A DNA stretch of 64,000 bases, taken from NCBI RefSeq assembly GCF_001297015.1, contig NZ_LIGE01000013.1, positions 1 through 64,000 on the forward strand, given 5' to 3'. The position numbers and the translations under genes are program-made. Every line of letters begins with the position of its first letter. Position 1 is the first letter of the stretch. Below the pieces are notes generated by a model. The model made no database searches. It saw only the letters and a list, made by a program, of their open reading frames with translations, and was not told where the DNA came from. Below are positions 1 to 8,903 of the stretch, in pieces. This DNA comes from Pseudomonas sp. RIT-PI-r. Lineage in GTDB: Bacteria; Pseudomonadota; Gammaproteobacteria; Pseudomonadales; Pseudomonadaceae.

Positions 1-1
1 G

Positions 2-751
2 ATCTACACGTACGCCGAGCAGAAGCTGCAACTGCTGCTGAACCTGGGCAACTACGCGATGCTGGCGGGCGACGAGTTGTACATCGCCGCTTACCTCGGC
101 TCGCTGAAGATGGCGCTGATCAGCACCATCCTCTGCCTGCTGATCGGCTACCCGATGGCCTACGCCATCGCCACTGCCCGTAAAGAGATGCAAACGGTGC
201 TGGTGCTGCTGATCATGATGCCGACCTGGACCGCGATCCTGATCCGCGTTTACGCGTGGATGGGCATTCTCAGCAACAACGGTCTGCTCAACGGTTTCCT
301 GATGAGCATGGGCTTCATTGACGAGCCGCTGCAGATCCTCAACACCAACCTCGCGGTATACATCGGCGTCGTCTACTCGTATCTGCCGTTCATGATTCTG
401 CCGCTGTACGCCAACCTGGTGAAGCACGATCAAAGCTTGCTGGAAGCCGCTTCCGACCTTGGTTCAAGCACCTTCAACAGCTTCTGGAAAATCACCATTC
501 CGCTGTCCAAGAACGGGATCATTGCCGGCTGCATGCTGGTGTTCATCCCGGTGGTCGGCGAGTTCGTGATCCCGGAACTGCTCGGCGGTCCGGAAACCCT
601 GATGATCGGCAAAGTGCTCTGGCAAGAGTTCTTCAACAACCGTGACTGGCCGGTGGCGTCCGCGCTGGCGGTGGTGATGCTGGCGATCCTGATCGTGCCG
701 ATCATTCTGTTCAACCGCAGTCAGGCCAAGGAAATGGAGGGTAAAGAATGA
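2..751 (+). CDS. potH: Putrescine/polyamine ABC transporter permease PotH (5' end outside window)
   Basis: Inner-membrane permease of a polyamine importer. The frame is open to the left edge, so the start lies outside; 249 codons remain. It has several hydrophobic segments and the EAA loop (EAASDLGSSTFNSFWKI) that docks on the ATPase, typical of PotB/PotH. The stop overlaps the ATG of the next permease by 4 bases, showing translational coupling. Family assignment is firm; putrescine rather than spermidine as substrate is inferred from similarity and the PotI partner. Confidence 0.9.
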   Translation: MYTYAEQKLQLLLNLGNYAMLAGDELYIAAYLGSLKMALISTILCLLIGYPMAYAIATARKEMQTVLVLLIMMPTWTAILIRVYAWMGILSNNGLLNGFLMSMGFIDEPLQILNTNLAVYIGVVYSYLPFMILPLYANLVKHDQSLLEAASDLGSSTFNSFWKITIPLSKNGIIAGCMLVFIPVVGEFVIPELLGGPETLMIGKVLWQEFFNNRDWPVASALAVVMLAILIVPIILFNRSQAKEMEGKE

Positions 752-1638
752 AGCGCATCCGTTTCTCCAGCCTGATGCTGGTCATCGGTTTGTTGTTCAT
801 CTACCTGCCGATGCTGATCCTGGTGATCTACTCGTTCAACGCCTCCAAACTGGTAACGGTGTGGGGCGGCTGGTCGATCAAGTGGTACGTCGGCCTGCTC
901 GACAACACCCAACTGATGGGCTCGGTGCTGCGCTCGCTGGAAATTGCCTGCTACACCGCGGTTGCCGCGGTGGCGCTGGGCACACTGGCAGCGTTCGTAC
1001 TGACGCGCATCACGCGCTTCAAGGGCCGCACCCTGTTCGGCGGCCTGGTGACAGCGCCGTTGGTGATGCCGGAAGTGATCACTGGTCTGTCGCTGTTGCT
1101 GCTGTTCGTGGCCATGGCGCAGATGATCGGTTGGCCGCAGGAACGTGGCATCGTCACCATCTGGATTGCTCACACGACGTTCTGTGCGGCGTATGGGGGG
1201 GGGGTAGCCCCCGCCCGCCTGCGTGAACTGGGCCTGTCGATCGAAGAAGCGGCGATGGATCTGGGTGCACGGCCGTGGAAGGTGTTCTTCCTGATCACCA
1301 TCCCGATGATCGCGCCATCACTGGCGGCGGGCGGCATGATGTCCTTCGCGCTGTCGCTGGATGACCTGGTGCTGGCGAGCTTCGTTTCCGGCCCGGGTTC
1401 GACGACCCTGCCGATGGAAGTGTTCTCGGCAGTTCGTCTGGGTGTGAAGCCTGAGATCAACGCCGTGGCGAGTCTGATTCTGCTGGCGGTATCGATCGTG
1501 ACTTTCATGGTCTGGTTCTTCAGCCGCCGTGCCGAAGAAGCCCGCAAGAAAGCCATCCAGCAAGCCATCGAAGAAAGCGCAGCCGATTCGTGGAAGCAGC
1601 CGGACGTGCGCCGGGCGCCAAGCCCGGAAGCCGCGTAA
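748..1638 (+). CDS. potI: Putrescine/polyamine ABC transporter permease PotI
   Basis: Second permease of the polyamine importer, 296 aa, with an ATGA overlap with potH and an upstream GGAGGG ribosome site. The EAA loop (SIEEAAMDLGARPWKVF) is intact. Just before it, where relatives carry a hydrophobic stretch of the YVxVVxSxRLREL type, this sequence reads YGGGVAPARLREL and is encoded over a run of ten G (1195-1204). The length is unchanged, so this is a patch of substitutions and not a frameshift. It may be a base-calling artefact or a real change in a membrane segment. The C-terminal tail is charged and cytoplasmic. Confidence 0.9.
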   Translation: MKRIRFSSLMLVIGLLFIYLPMLILVIYSFNASKLVTVWGGWSIKWYVGLLDNTQLMGSVLRSLEIACYTAVAAVALGTLAAFVLTRITRFKGRTLFGGLVTAPLVMPEVITGLSLLLLFVAMAQMIGWPQERGIVTIWIAHTTFCAAYGGGVAPARLRELGLSIEEAAMDLGARPWKVFFLITIPMIAPSLAAGGMMSFALSLDDLVLASFVSGPGSTTLPMEVFSAVRLGVKPEINAVASLILLAVSIVTFMVWFFSRRAEEARKKAIQQAIEESAADSWKQPDVRRAPSPEAA

Positions 1639-1683
1639 GCGATATCGGGTTGGCCTCAATATCGAGGGCAACCCAATTCCAAA

Positions 1684-1772
1684 TGTAGGAGTGAGCCTGC
1701 TCGCGATAGCGGTGTATCAGCCAGGGATTTTTCAGCTGACACACCGCTATCGCGAGCAGGCTCACTCCTACA
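1684..1772. repeat. Inverted REP pair (GTAGGAGTGAGCC class)
   Basis: Two 32-base arms, TGTAGGAGTGAGCCTGCTCG onward and its reverse complement, face each other across a 25-base loop. They sit just after the stop of potI, between convergent genes, where the transcript could form a long hairpin. The same arm recurs through the window. Confidence 0.95.
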
Positions 1773-1779
1773 ATGGGAT

Positions 1780-2421
1780 TTACGCAGTCCAGGGTGATTG
1801 GCGGATGACCTCGACAAAGTTCATCGGCTTGAACCCCGGCTGCTGATCCTTCAGCACATCAGTTTTCACATTGCCAAACGTGGTCTGCGGACGATGCCGC
1901 AAGCCATCGGCAAACGTGCAGATGATGCATTCCTTGAAACCTTCCCCACGCGGGTGCGCATGCACCACCGCCTCACGCTGCACGGTGCTGAAGGCTGCGT
2001 AATCCATACCCAGCACGTCCATTTCCACACCAGCGGTCACCAGCGCCACGGTTGGACGCAGATGCTTGGGCACGCCCGGCGTGGTGTGCAGGGCAATCGA
2101 CAGCCAGACCTGCTCGATGTCGTCATCGCTCAACCCGTACGGTTTGAGAAACGCCGCCGCTGCGTTAGCACCGTCCACCTCAAAACGCTCGTCATCACTG
2201 CGATGACCTTCGACCAGACCGAGGTCATGGAACATCGCGCCGACGTAAAGCAGCTCCGGATCGTAGGCCAGTTGCTGGCGCTCACCGCTCAGCGCGCCGA
2301 ACAAAAACACCCGGCGCGAATGGTGATAAAGCAGGTCTGATTCGATGTCGCGGATGTACTCGGTGGTGGCGCGGGCGAGGGCGCTGTCGGGTATTTTGAT
2401 GCCGGCGATGGTTGTGCTCAT
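1780..2421 (-). CDS. HD-domain hydrolase-like protein (cyanamide-hydratase-like subgroup)
   Basis: 213 aa from the ATG at 2421, which has an AGGAAA ribosome site; a longer reading frame upstream lacks one. The HD signature MFHDLGL lies about one third in, followed by RFEVDGANAAAAFL and a later HT (SIALHTTPG), the metal-ligand pattern of HD hydrolases. The RFEVDGANAA block resembles bacterial and fungal HD proteins annotated as cyanamide hydratase-like, but the substrate cannot be read from sequence. It is transcribed away from a GlxA-type regulator at 2646, which may control it. Confidence 0.75.
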   Translation of the reverse strand: MSTTIAGIKIPDSALARATTEYIRDIESDLLYHHSRRVFLFGALSGERQQLAYDPELLYVGAMFHDLGLVEGHRSDDERFEVDGANAAAAFLKPYGLSDDDIEQVWLSIALHTTPGVPKHLRPTVALVTAGVEMDVLGMDYAAFSTVQREAVVHAHPRGEGFKECIICTFADGLRHRPQTTFGNVKTDVLKDQQPGFKPMNFVEVIRQSPWTA

Positions 2422-2546
2422 GGTGCTTTCCTTTCTGAAAGCGCCGTCGTGGCGCTGATGGGGAAAGTCTGTTCCCGACGCTGAAAGCGAACAATCGGCG
2501 CATGGCTGCGATCCTTGCCAATCCACCTGCAAATCGTGCCAAGCTT

Positions 2547-2621
2547 AAAGATCGCCGCCTGCGGCAGCTCCTACAGAAGCCCGCATTCCCCTGTAGGAGC
2601 TGCCGCAGGCGGCGATCTTTT
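2547..2621. repeat. Inverted REP pair (GATCGCCGCCTGCGGC class)
   Basis: Arms AAAGATCGCCGCCTGCGGCA onward and its complement enclose a 16-base loop. They lie between the divergent HD protein and GlxA-type regulator genes, so this REP is in a promoter region and not a 3' region. Confidence 0.93.
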
Positions 2622-2645
2622 GCTCTTGAAAGGGAATCCACTGCC

Positions 2646-3611
2646 ATGAATAGAACCGTCGCCATCGTTGTGTTCGCAGGCGTGCAGTCGCTCGACGTCA
2701 CCGGCCCCATGGATGTGTTCGCCGAAGCCAATCGCTTCCTCGCGCCGGAAGATCACTATCGGCTGGAAGTGATCGGCCTGGAAAAAACACCGATGGCCTG
2801 TTCCAACGGTTTGAGCCTGAATGCTCATCGCCACTTCAGCGAAGCCCTCGAGGCCTACGACCTGTTGCTGGTCGCTGGCGGCCCGCAACTGCCATTCATG
2901 GATTTTGGCGCGACATTTGATGATTGGCTGCGCGGGGCGTGTTCACGGGCGCAGCGCTTCGGTTCAATCTGCAATGGCGCGTTCATGCTCGCTCGCGCGG
3001 GGTTGCTGGAGGGGCGCACCGTCACCACGCACTGGAACGATGCCGAGGCATTGGCGCAGTTGTGTCCGACCACGCAGGTCGAAGCCGATCGCCTGTACGT
3101 CGAGGACGGCGCGCTCTACACCTCGGCGGGGGTGACGGCGGGGATCGATCTGTCGTTGTATTTGCTGGCGCGGGATCACGGCGCTGAAGTGGCGCTGAGC
3201 GTGGCCAAGCGACTGGTGGTGTTCACCCAGCGCTCTGGTGGCCAGTCGCAGTTCAGTCCGTTCCTGACGCCGCATGCAGAGCCGACGTCGGCGGTGGCGA
3301 TGGTGCAGTTGTATGTGCTGGCCAATCTCACTGGCGATCTGACGATTGCCGATCTGGCCAATGCGGCGAACATGAGTGCGCGCAATTTCTCCCGAGTGTT
3401 TGCCCGGGAAGCCAAAGTCACCCCGGCGGAGTTTGTCGAGCGGGCGCGGGTGGATGCGGCGCGGGTGATGCTGGAAAGCACCGCGGCGCCGTTGAAGACG
3501 GTGGCGTATCAGTGCGGGTTTCGCGATGCGCAGCATATGCGCGGGGTGTTTAACCGAAGGTTAGGCGTGACGCCGCAGCAGTTTCGGCTGAATTTTGCGG
3601 TGGTGCTTTAA
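2646..3611 (+). CDS. GlxA-family transcriptional regulator (DJ-1/PfpI domain plus AraC HTH)
   Basis: 321 aa from ATG 2646; the frame is open further upstream but that part lies in REP sequence. The N-terminal ~190 residues form a DJ-1/PfpI-like amidotransferase fold, with the nucleophile-elbow region reading SICNGAFMLA. The C-terminal ~100 residues are an AraC/XylS DNA-binding domain (ANMSARNFSRVFAREAKVTP, then RVDAARVMLE). Such proteins are regulators, often activated by small nitrogenous compounds. Divergent placement from the HD hydrolase suggests that gene as a target (inference). Confidence 0.88.
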   Translation: MNRTVAIVVFAGVQSLDVTGPMDVFAEANRFLAPEDHYRLEVIGLEKTPMACSNGLSLNAHRHFSEALEAYDLLLVAGGPQLPFMDFGATFDDWLRGACSRAQRFGSICNGAFMLARAGLLEGRTVTTHWNDAEALAQLCPTTQVEADRLYVEDGALYTSAGVTAGIDLSLYLLARDHGAEVALSVAKRLVVFTQRSGGQSQFSPFLTPHAEPTSAVAMVQLYVLANLTGDLTIADLANAANMSARNFSRVFAREAKVTPAEFVERARVDAARVMLESTAAPLKTVAYQCGFRDAQHMRGVFNRRLGVTPQQFRLNFAVVL

Positions 3612-3612
3612 A

Positions 3613-3810
3613 CCTCACCCTCACCCCAGCCCTCCCGAAACGTCGGACCGCCCAGAGGGAGAGGGGGCCGAGACGGGGATATTGAGGAGATACGCCGACG
3701 TGAAATTGCTGTGCCGAATCCATAATCGACACCGCTCTTTCAGGTCGATGTATGACAAAAGACACCTCGGTCAGTCCCCTCTACCTCTGGGAGAGGGCTA
3801 GGGTGAGGGG
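3613..3810. repeat. MITE-like ~200-bp element, copy 1
   Basis: Ends CCTCACCCTCACCCCAGCCC and GGGCTAGGGTGAGGGG are inverted repeats; inner GGGAGAGGG blocks also mirror each other. The core carries AATCCATAATCGAC and TTTCAGGTCGATGTATG, shared with copies near 10.0 and 23.8 kb. No coding potential was seen. Confidence 0.85.
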
Positions 3811-3813
3811 CTT

Positions 3814-6222
3814 TTAAGGTGCCCGCGCCGGCAACAGCTTCAACGTACTGCGCGTATTCGCCGTCACCTCTTCCTCACTGAAATGCGCCTGCACATACAT
3901 CCCGTCGACATACGCCTCAGCCTGATCGTCATAGTGGCTATCAAACGGCACACCACTCTGCCCAACCGGGTTAATCGTCAACCCATGCGCCGGATCGGCA
4001 AAATCCACCAAGCGCCGCGTCGATGGCCCGTAAGTTACCGGCCACGGCGCCGGGCCGATCTTCGCCGACAGATTGTTCGGCACTTCATGACTGCCCGGCG
4101 CCGCAAACGGCCCGACGTTGAATATTCGATCCAGCGGCTTCTGCTGCCCCAACGGATGGCCATGGGTCAATGTGTGCGCCGTGCCCCATTTCCACTCGGC
4201 AGTGTTGTCGCCGAGGGTCAGCTTCAAATGCTGCATGCTCGCCTGCCACGCCGTGCGCACAACATCGGCACGGGTCTCCTTGTTCGGTGTGCTGCGGTTA
4301 TCCCACCACGGCGAATCGGCATTCGCCGCCAGCCTCGGCAGCGCCGCATCGATCACCCGCGTCGACAGCAAAGTGTCGAAGAAATCATTGCCCAACTCAT
4401 CACGCATTGCCGCATCGGCGAGGTCGTAGAGGAACTGGTTGAACACCGTTGCATTGACCGAATCCAGCGGATAGTCGCCCGGCCACTGCGCCAGTTGCTC
4501 GACCAGTTTCAGCTGCGCCGGGTCGCTCACCACTTCACGCAGCACCGGCAGCAAAGGCGCCAACACGCGCGGGCCGTAACCGGTCGCGGTGCCGAGTTGC
4601 AGCTTCTGGTTGGCCTCGTTCGTCCACTTGATGTTCTTGTCGCTGAGCTGGCGATCGAGCTGTTGACCGCGATCGGCGAGGTTGTAGTAGCCGGGAATCT
4701 CCATGCCGGTCGGTGACAGCGGCTGGAAGTTGGCCGAAACGATGTAGCCGCGCGCCGGGTTCTCTTCCTGCGGATTGGCGCTGAACGGGTAGAAACCGTC
4801 CTTGTCTGCCTGATTGCTGCTGCCATCGAGAATGAATTCTGGTCTGACCCCGGCCGGGCGCTTGGGCAGCAATGCCGAGGCCCACCAGGCGATATCACCC
4901 TTGGCGTTGGCGTAAACCAGATTCAGCCCCGGTGCCTGCACTTTCGCCGCTGCGGCGCGAGCCTTGGCCAAGGTGTCGGCGCGGTTGAGCTGGTAGAAGC
5001 CTTCGAGGATCGGGTTTGGCGTTTCGAGGAAGGCCCACCACATCGCAATCGGGGTTTTACCGGCGGCCGTGCCGAGCGCATCGTTGACGATCGGCCCGTG
5101 AGGCGATTGACGCAGGGTGAGGGTCACCGGCGACTGGCCCTTCACGTTGATCTGCTGCTGCGTGACGAGCATGTCGGTCCACTGGCCGCGATACCAGACC
5201 TGATTCGGGTTATCCGGGTTGACCTTCTCGGCGATCAGATCCAGATCGTCGTTCTGGAACATGGTCAGGCTCCAGCCGAAATCGAGGTTGTGCCCCAGAA
5301 ACGCAAACGGCACCAGCGCCTGATGATGGCCGTACAGCTCAAAACCCGGCGCCGACAACTGCGCCTCGTACCACACCGACGGCACTGAGAAACGAATGTG
5401 CGGGTCACCGGCCAGCAGCGGTTTGCCGCTCTGGCTGCGACTGCCCGAGATCACCCAGGCGTTGCTGCCTTCGAACTGCGGCAAGCCGTTGTCGATCAGT
5501 GCCTGTTCGCTGAGGCGAGCAAGGGCGTTGAGGTCTTTCCAGTCGCCGGCGGCGAGCGCTGGCACCTGCTTGGCATGACCGTTGACCAGCACGCCCTTGG
5601 GCTGCCAGTCGAGATCGAAGACGGTGAGGTAATCGGCGCCCAACTGATCGCGCACGTAGGTCAGCAACGGTTCGGTGCGAAACGCGGCGGCAAAGCTGTA
5701 GGCCATGTAACCGGCGACACTGATGCTGTCTTCTGCCGTGAACGGTCTTTTGGGGATGCCCAGCACGTCGAACTCGATTGGCGCAGCGTGGGTGTCCTGA
5801 TATTGGTTGATGCCATCCAGATAGGCTTGCAGGCCCTTCCACGCCGGCGACTGTTTATCGAGACTGGCAACGTAACTGGCGGCGCGCTCACGGATGCGCA
5901 GGCTGCGGAACAGTTTGTCGGTGTCGAGCAGTTTCGGCCCGAGCACTTCGGCCAGTTCGCCACGGGCCAGACGGCGCATCGCTTCCATCTGGAACAGCCG
6001 ATCCTGGGCATGCACATAGCCGAGCGCGCGGTAGAGGTCGGTTTCGTTCTCGGCACGAATGTGCGGCACACCGCGTTCGTCGTAACGCACGGTCACCGAA
6101 CCCTGCAGGTTGCGCAGTTCGACCTGGCCCTGGCGTGTGGGTTGTTTGCTGTAGACATACCAGCCGACGCCGGCAAGCAGAACAACGATGAGCAAGCCAA
6201 GTACGGTGAACACGCGCTTCAT
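3814..6222 (-). CDS. Penicillin acylase family protein (acyl-homoserine-lactone acylase-like)
   Basis: Ntn-hydrolase precursor of 802 aa; start at 6222 with AAGGAG eight bases upstream. An N-terminal hydrophobic segment (residues ~4-24) acts as signal or anchor, so the enzyme is exported. The family cleaves itself into alpha and beta chains, and the new beta-chain N-terminus is the catalytic Ser, here Ser253 in FEGSNAWV. Length and layout match QuiP/HacB-type acylases of Pseudomonas (about 800-850 aa), which can degrade long-chain acyl-homoserine lactones. Which paralogue this is, and its true substrate, cannot be told from sequence. Confidence 0.85.
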   Translation of the reverse strand: MKRVFTVLGLLIVVLLAGVGWYVYSKQPTRQGQVELRNLQGSVTVRYDERGVPHIRAENETDLYRALGYVHAQDRLFQMEAMRRLARGELAEVLGPKLLDTDKLFRSLRIRERAASYVASLDKQSPAWKGLQAYLDGINQYQDTHAAPIEFDVLGIPKRPFTAEDSISVAGYMAYSFAAAFRTEPLLTYVRDQLGADYLTVFDLDWQPKGVLVNGHAKQVPALAAGDWKDLNALARLSEQALIDNGLPQFEGSNAWVISGSRSQSGKPLLAGDPHIRFSVPSVWYEAQLSAPGFELYGHHQALVPFAFLGHNLDFGWSLTMFQNDDLDLIAEKVNPDNPNQVWYRGQWTDMLVTQQQINVKGQSPVTLTLRQSPHGPIVNDALGTAAGKTPIAMWWAFLETPNPILEGFYQLNRADTLAKARAAAAKVQAPGLNLVYANAKGDIAWWASALLPKRPAGVRPEFILDGSSNQADKDGFYPFSANPQEENPARGYIVSANFQPLSPTGMEIPGYYNLADRGQQLDRQLSDKNIKWTNEANQKLQLGTATGYGPRVLAPLLPVLREVVSDPAQLKLVEQLAQWPGDYPLDSVNATVFNQFLYDLADAAMRDELGNDFFDTLLSTRVIDAALPRLAANADSPWWDNRSTPNKETRADVVRTAWQASMQHLKLTLGDNTAEWKWGTAHTLTHGHPLGQQKPLDRIFNVGPFAAPGSHEVPNNLSAKIGPAPWPVTYGPSTRRLVDFADPAHGLTINPVGQSGVPFDSHYDDQAEAYVDGMYVQAHFSEEEVTANTRSTLKLLPARAP

Positions 6223-6324
6223 GGTGACTCCTTGTGCAGGCGGGATTGCCGCCCGTCGGGCTGCAAACAATTAGCACAGACCTTCTGTGCCGTGCAGCGC
6301 TGTCCTTGAAAAGTCCGGAATGCC

Positions 6325-6903
6325 TTACTGTGTCTCCACTGGCCACGGGCAGTAACAACCGACTGCCAGGGTGTGCGTGGCGTTGACCGGGCGATCTTCC
6401 GTCAGGGCATTCAAAATCGGTTCGATAAAACTGTTGCTGGAATTGCAGGTCAGGCCTTCGCTGTACGGACCGAAGTAGGCCAGTTTGCCGCTGCGGTCCC
6501 AGATCGCCACGGCCGGGCTGGCGGGGACTTGCTCGGAGCCGGGCAATATCGTGATGGTTTTCAGACTGCTGAGGTTGGCCGGCAACTGCCCGTGGCTGCC
6601 AGTCTTTTGCACCGCGAAGAACTCGACACCCTTGGCGCCGAACTGCTCGACCATCTCGGTCAGATGCTGTTGGTTGCCGACATTGCACGGGCAGGCCGGG
6701 TCCCAGAAATGCACCAGACGGATCTTGCCGGGACCGGCGAGATTGTCCGGCAGGCGCAGCGGATCACCGGAAAACACCGCGGTGTGTTCGCTGAATGCGC
6801 GCAGGTAACGCCCCTGAAACCAGTCGTACGCGGCCCACAGCACCCCGGCGCAGATCAGCGCGAGCAGGCTGGCAAACAGTGCGGTGCGGTAGGGCGAACG
6901 CAT
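6325..6903 (-). CDS. Membrane-anchored thioredoxin-like protein (DUF6436-like)
   Basis: 192 aa with one N-terminal membrane segment (residues ~7-26), then a periplasmic thioredoxin-like domain. VHFWDPACPCNVGNQQH matches the strand, helix and CxxC-like site of TlpA-type proteins, here with CPC where thioredoxins have CxxC, so redox activity may be altered. The C-terminus ends in CYCPWPVE with two more cysteines. Same strand as the acylase downstream, with ~100 bases between, so joint expression is possible. Function unknown. Confidence 0.75.
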   Translation of the reverse strand: MRSPYRTALFASLLALICAGVLWAAYDWFQGRYLRAFSEHTAVFSGDPLRLPDNLAGPGKIRLVHFWDPACPCNVGNQQHLTEMVEQFGAKGVEFFAVQKTGSHGQLPANLSSLKTITILPGSEQVPASPAVAIWDRSGKLAYFGPYSEGLTCNSSNSFIEPILNALTEDRPVNATHTLAVGCYCPWPVETQ

Positions 6904-7002
6904 GGTTTTCGATCCCGAAAAGGTGGGCTAGCTTGCCATGTCTGCCACGACAGATGAATATCGCAGGCCGATAAAGTCTGTTTACCGTTTTGGAATTCCC
7001 GC

Positions 7003-7950
7003 ATGCCTGCCACTTTCGACCCCGATCAAATCCGCGCCAGCCTCAAGCCATTGGCCGAGTGGCAGCCGTTGTCGGACGAGGCCAAGGCGTACCAGCAGTT
7101 TTATAAAACCGATTTTCCCCATCGCGATGTCTGGCGTGGCATGGGCCGTTTCGAGGTCGATGGTTATGAAGTGGTCAGCCATTGCTGGTGGCCGGAGAAG
7201 GTCAAGGCGACGCTGTTTCTGCTGCATGGTTATTACGATCACACCGGGCTCTACCGGCATGTGATCGAGTGGGCGCTGGATCAGGACTTTGCCGTGATCG
7301 CCTGCGATTTGCCGGGCCATGGTCTATCGAGCGGGCCGCGCGCGAGCATTCGCGACTTCTCGGAATATCAGGACGTTCTGCAAGCCTTGTTCGCCGAGGC
7401 GCAATCGATCGCGCTGCCGCAGCCTTGGCACCTGTGTGGGCAGAGCACCGGCGGCGCGATTGTCGTCGATCATTTACTCAATCACGCGCAAAACAGTCCG
7501 GCGCAGGGGCAGGTGATTTTGCTCGCGCCGCTGGTGCGGCCACGGGCGTGGGGCTGGTCGCAACTGAGTTATTACCTGCTCAGGCCTTTTGTACGAGGTG
7601 TCACGCGACGCTTCAGCGAGAACTCCAACGATCCGGATTTTCTGCCGTTTCTGCAGACCGATCCGTTACAGCCGCGACGCTTGCCGACGAAATGGGTCGG
7701 TGCATTGTCGCGCTGGATCATCCGCGTCGAGCACGCGAAAAAAAGTCCGCGACGGCCACTGATCATTCAGGGGCAGGCGGACATGACGGTGGACTGGCAG
7801 CACAATCTGCAGGTGTTGAAGTGGAAGTTCGACCGGCCGCAGATTCTGCTACTGGCCGAGGCCCGGCATCATCTGGCGAATGAGACGGTGGAGATGCGTG
7901 AGGAGTATTTCGAGTTCTTGAGCAAGCGGATCAGGGGCCGGAATCTCTAG
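7003..7950 (+). CDS. Alpha/beta hydrolase (monoacylglycerol lipase/lysophospholipase type)
   Basis: 315 aa. The sequence shows the oxyanion-side HGYYDHTG, the DLPGHGLSSG strand-turn, the nucleophile elbow CGQSTGG with Ser148, an acid in QGQADMTVDW, and the late histidine in EARHHLANE: a complete catalytic triad. HG...HG(L)SxG spacing is typical of the Hydrolase_4 (lysophospholipase) group. It has no signal peptide, so it is cytoplasmic. Divergent from the thioredoxin-like gene. Substrate unknown. Confidence 0.85.
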   Translation: MPATFDPDQIRASLKPLAEWQPLSDEAKAYQQFYKTDFPHRDVWRGMGRFEVDGYEVVSHCWWPEKVKATLFLLHGYYDHTGLYRHVIEWALDQDFAVIACDLPGHGLSSGPRASIRDFSEYQDVLQALFAEAQSIALPQPWHLCGQSTGGAIVVDHLLNHAQNSPAQGQVILLAPLVRPRAWGWSQLSYYLLRPFVRGVTRRFSENSNDPDFLPFLQTDPLQPRRLPTKWVGALSRWIIRVEHAKKSPRRPLIIQGQADMTVDWQHNLQVLKWKFDRPQILLLAEARHHLANETVEMREEYFEFLSKRIRGRNL

Positions 7951-7967
7951 CGCTTGTGAGGGCCCCT

Positions 7968-8030
7968 TCGCGAGCAAGCTCACTCCTACATTTGGAATGC
8001 GTACCCCTGTAGGAGTGAGCCTGCTCGCGA
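7968..8030. repeat. Inverted REP pair (GTAGGAGTGAGCC class)
   Basis: Arms TCGCGAGCAAGCTCACTCCT onward and TGTAGGAGTGAGCCTGCTCG onward enclose a short TTTGGAATGCG-type loop. The left arm differs by one base (AAGCTC for AGGCTC). It lies between convergent genes. Confidence 0.93.
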
Positions 8031-8054
8031 TAGCGGTCTAAGAGACGACGAAGA

Positions 8055-8786
8055 TCATTGCCCGACCGCCAACCCCGCCCGAATCGCCGCCAACGCCGCC
8101 TGATAGTAGGCCTTGCCCTCAGCCGACTCGGCAAACGTCGCAAACTCTTCCAGCTCTTCATCCGACAGATCGCGATAGACATAGAGCAACGTGTTGTTCA
8201 TGTCCGCGCCAATCTGATCCATCAAGCGCTGACGCTGACCGTTCAACATACCCTGCGCCTGACCACCGCCGAGCAGTCCCGGAATCATCGAGCTCAAGCT
8301 GTCTGCCGCGACGCCGGCAATCGCCAGGCTGACTTCGGCGCCGGCTTCACGGGCAGGTAATGCTTGAGCGAGGTGGCCGATGATCAGCAGACGGCTGTCG
8401 CTGACCTGCATCTTCGGCAGCCCTTTGGCGTTTTTCGCCAGTTGATCGCGACGGGTCGCGAGCAGTTCAGCGGCGACGATTTTTTTGCCCAGTGGCGATT
8501 GAAAGAAGGTCAGTGCCGGTTTCGGGTCGGCAAGCTTCTGCCGCAGTTGTGCTTCGGCGCGTTGATCCACGGCCTGCGGGGCGAAGCGCTGGTTACTATT
8601 GTTGACCAGCGCTTGAAAAACGGCGGGCGGCAGACTGTTCTGATAACGCTGCTGTGCAGCCGTCAGGGCGTCGTTGAAATGCGCGCGTTGTTCTGGCCAG
8701 CCGGCGACCTTGTACAGCTGATCGTGGCCGTCCGCCCAGGCGGGCAAAACGCAGAACATCAACAGTGAAAAAAGCAAACGGCGCAT
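8055..8786 (-). CDS. DUF2059 family secreted protein
   Basis: 243 aa; start at 8786 chosen for the AGGAG site and because a signal peptide follows directly (MRRLLFSLLMFCVLPAWA). The C-terminal ~60 residues (LSDEELEEFATFAESAEGKAYY) are the hallmark of DUF2059 proteins, exported helical proteins of unknown role. No catalytic motif is seen. It stands alone on its strand, convergent with the hydrolase and divergent from the hydroxylase gene at 8904. Confidence 0.82.
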   Translation of the reverse strand: MRRLLFSLLMFCVLPAWADGHDQLYKVAGWPEQRAHFNDALTAAQQRYQNSLPPAVFQALVNNSNQRFAPQAVDQRAEAQLRQKLADPKPALTFFQSPLGKKIVAAELLATRRDQLAKNAKGLPKMQVSDSRLLIIGHLAQALPAREAGAEVSLAIAGVAADSLSSMIPGLLGGGQAQGMLNGQRQRLMDQIGADMNNTLLYVYRDLSDEELEEFATFAESAEGKAYYQAALAAIRAGLAVGQ

Positions 8787-8903
8787 AGGGACTCCTGTCA
8801 GCAGCGGACTATTCTCCGTGCGGTGCCGGTACTTGTCGAGAATTCGTATCAAGCCGCCGCGTGGCTCTGTCGGATTTTTCGCCGGCGGCATACTATGCGC
8901 GCC

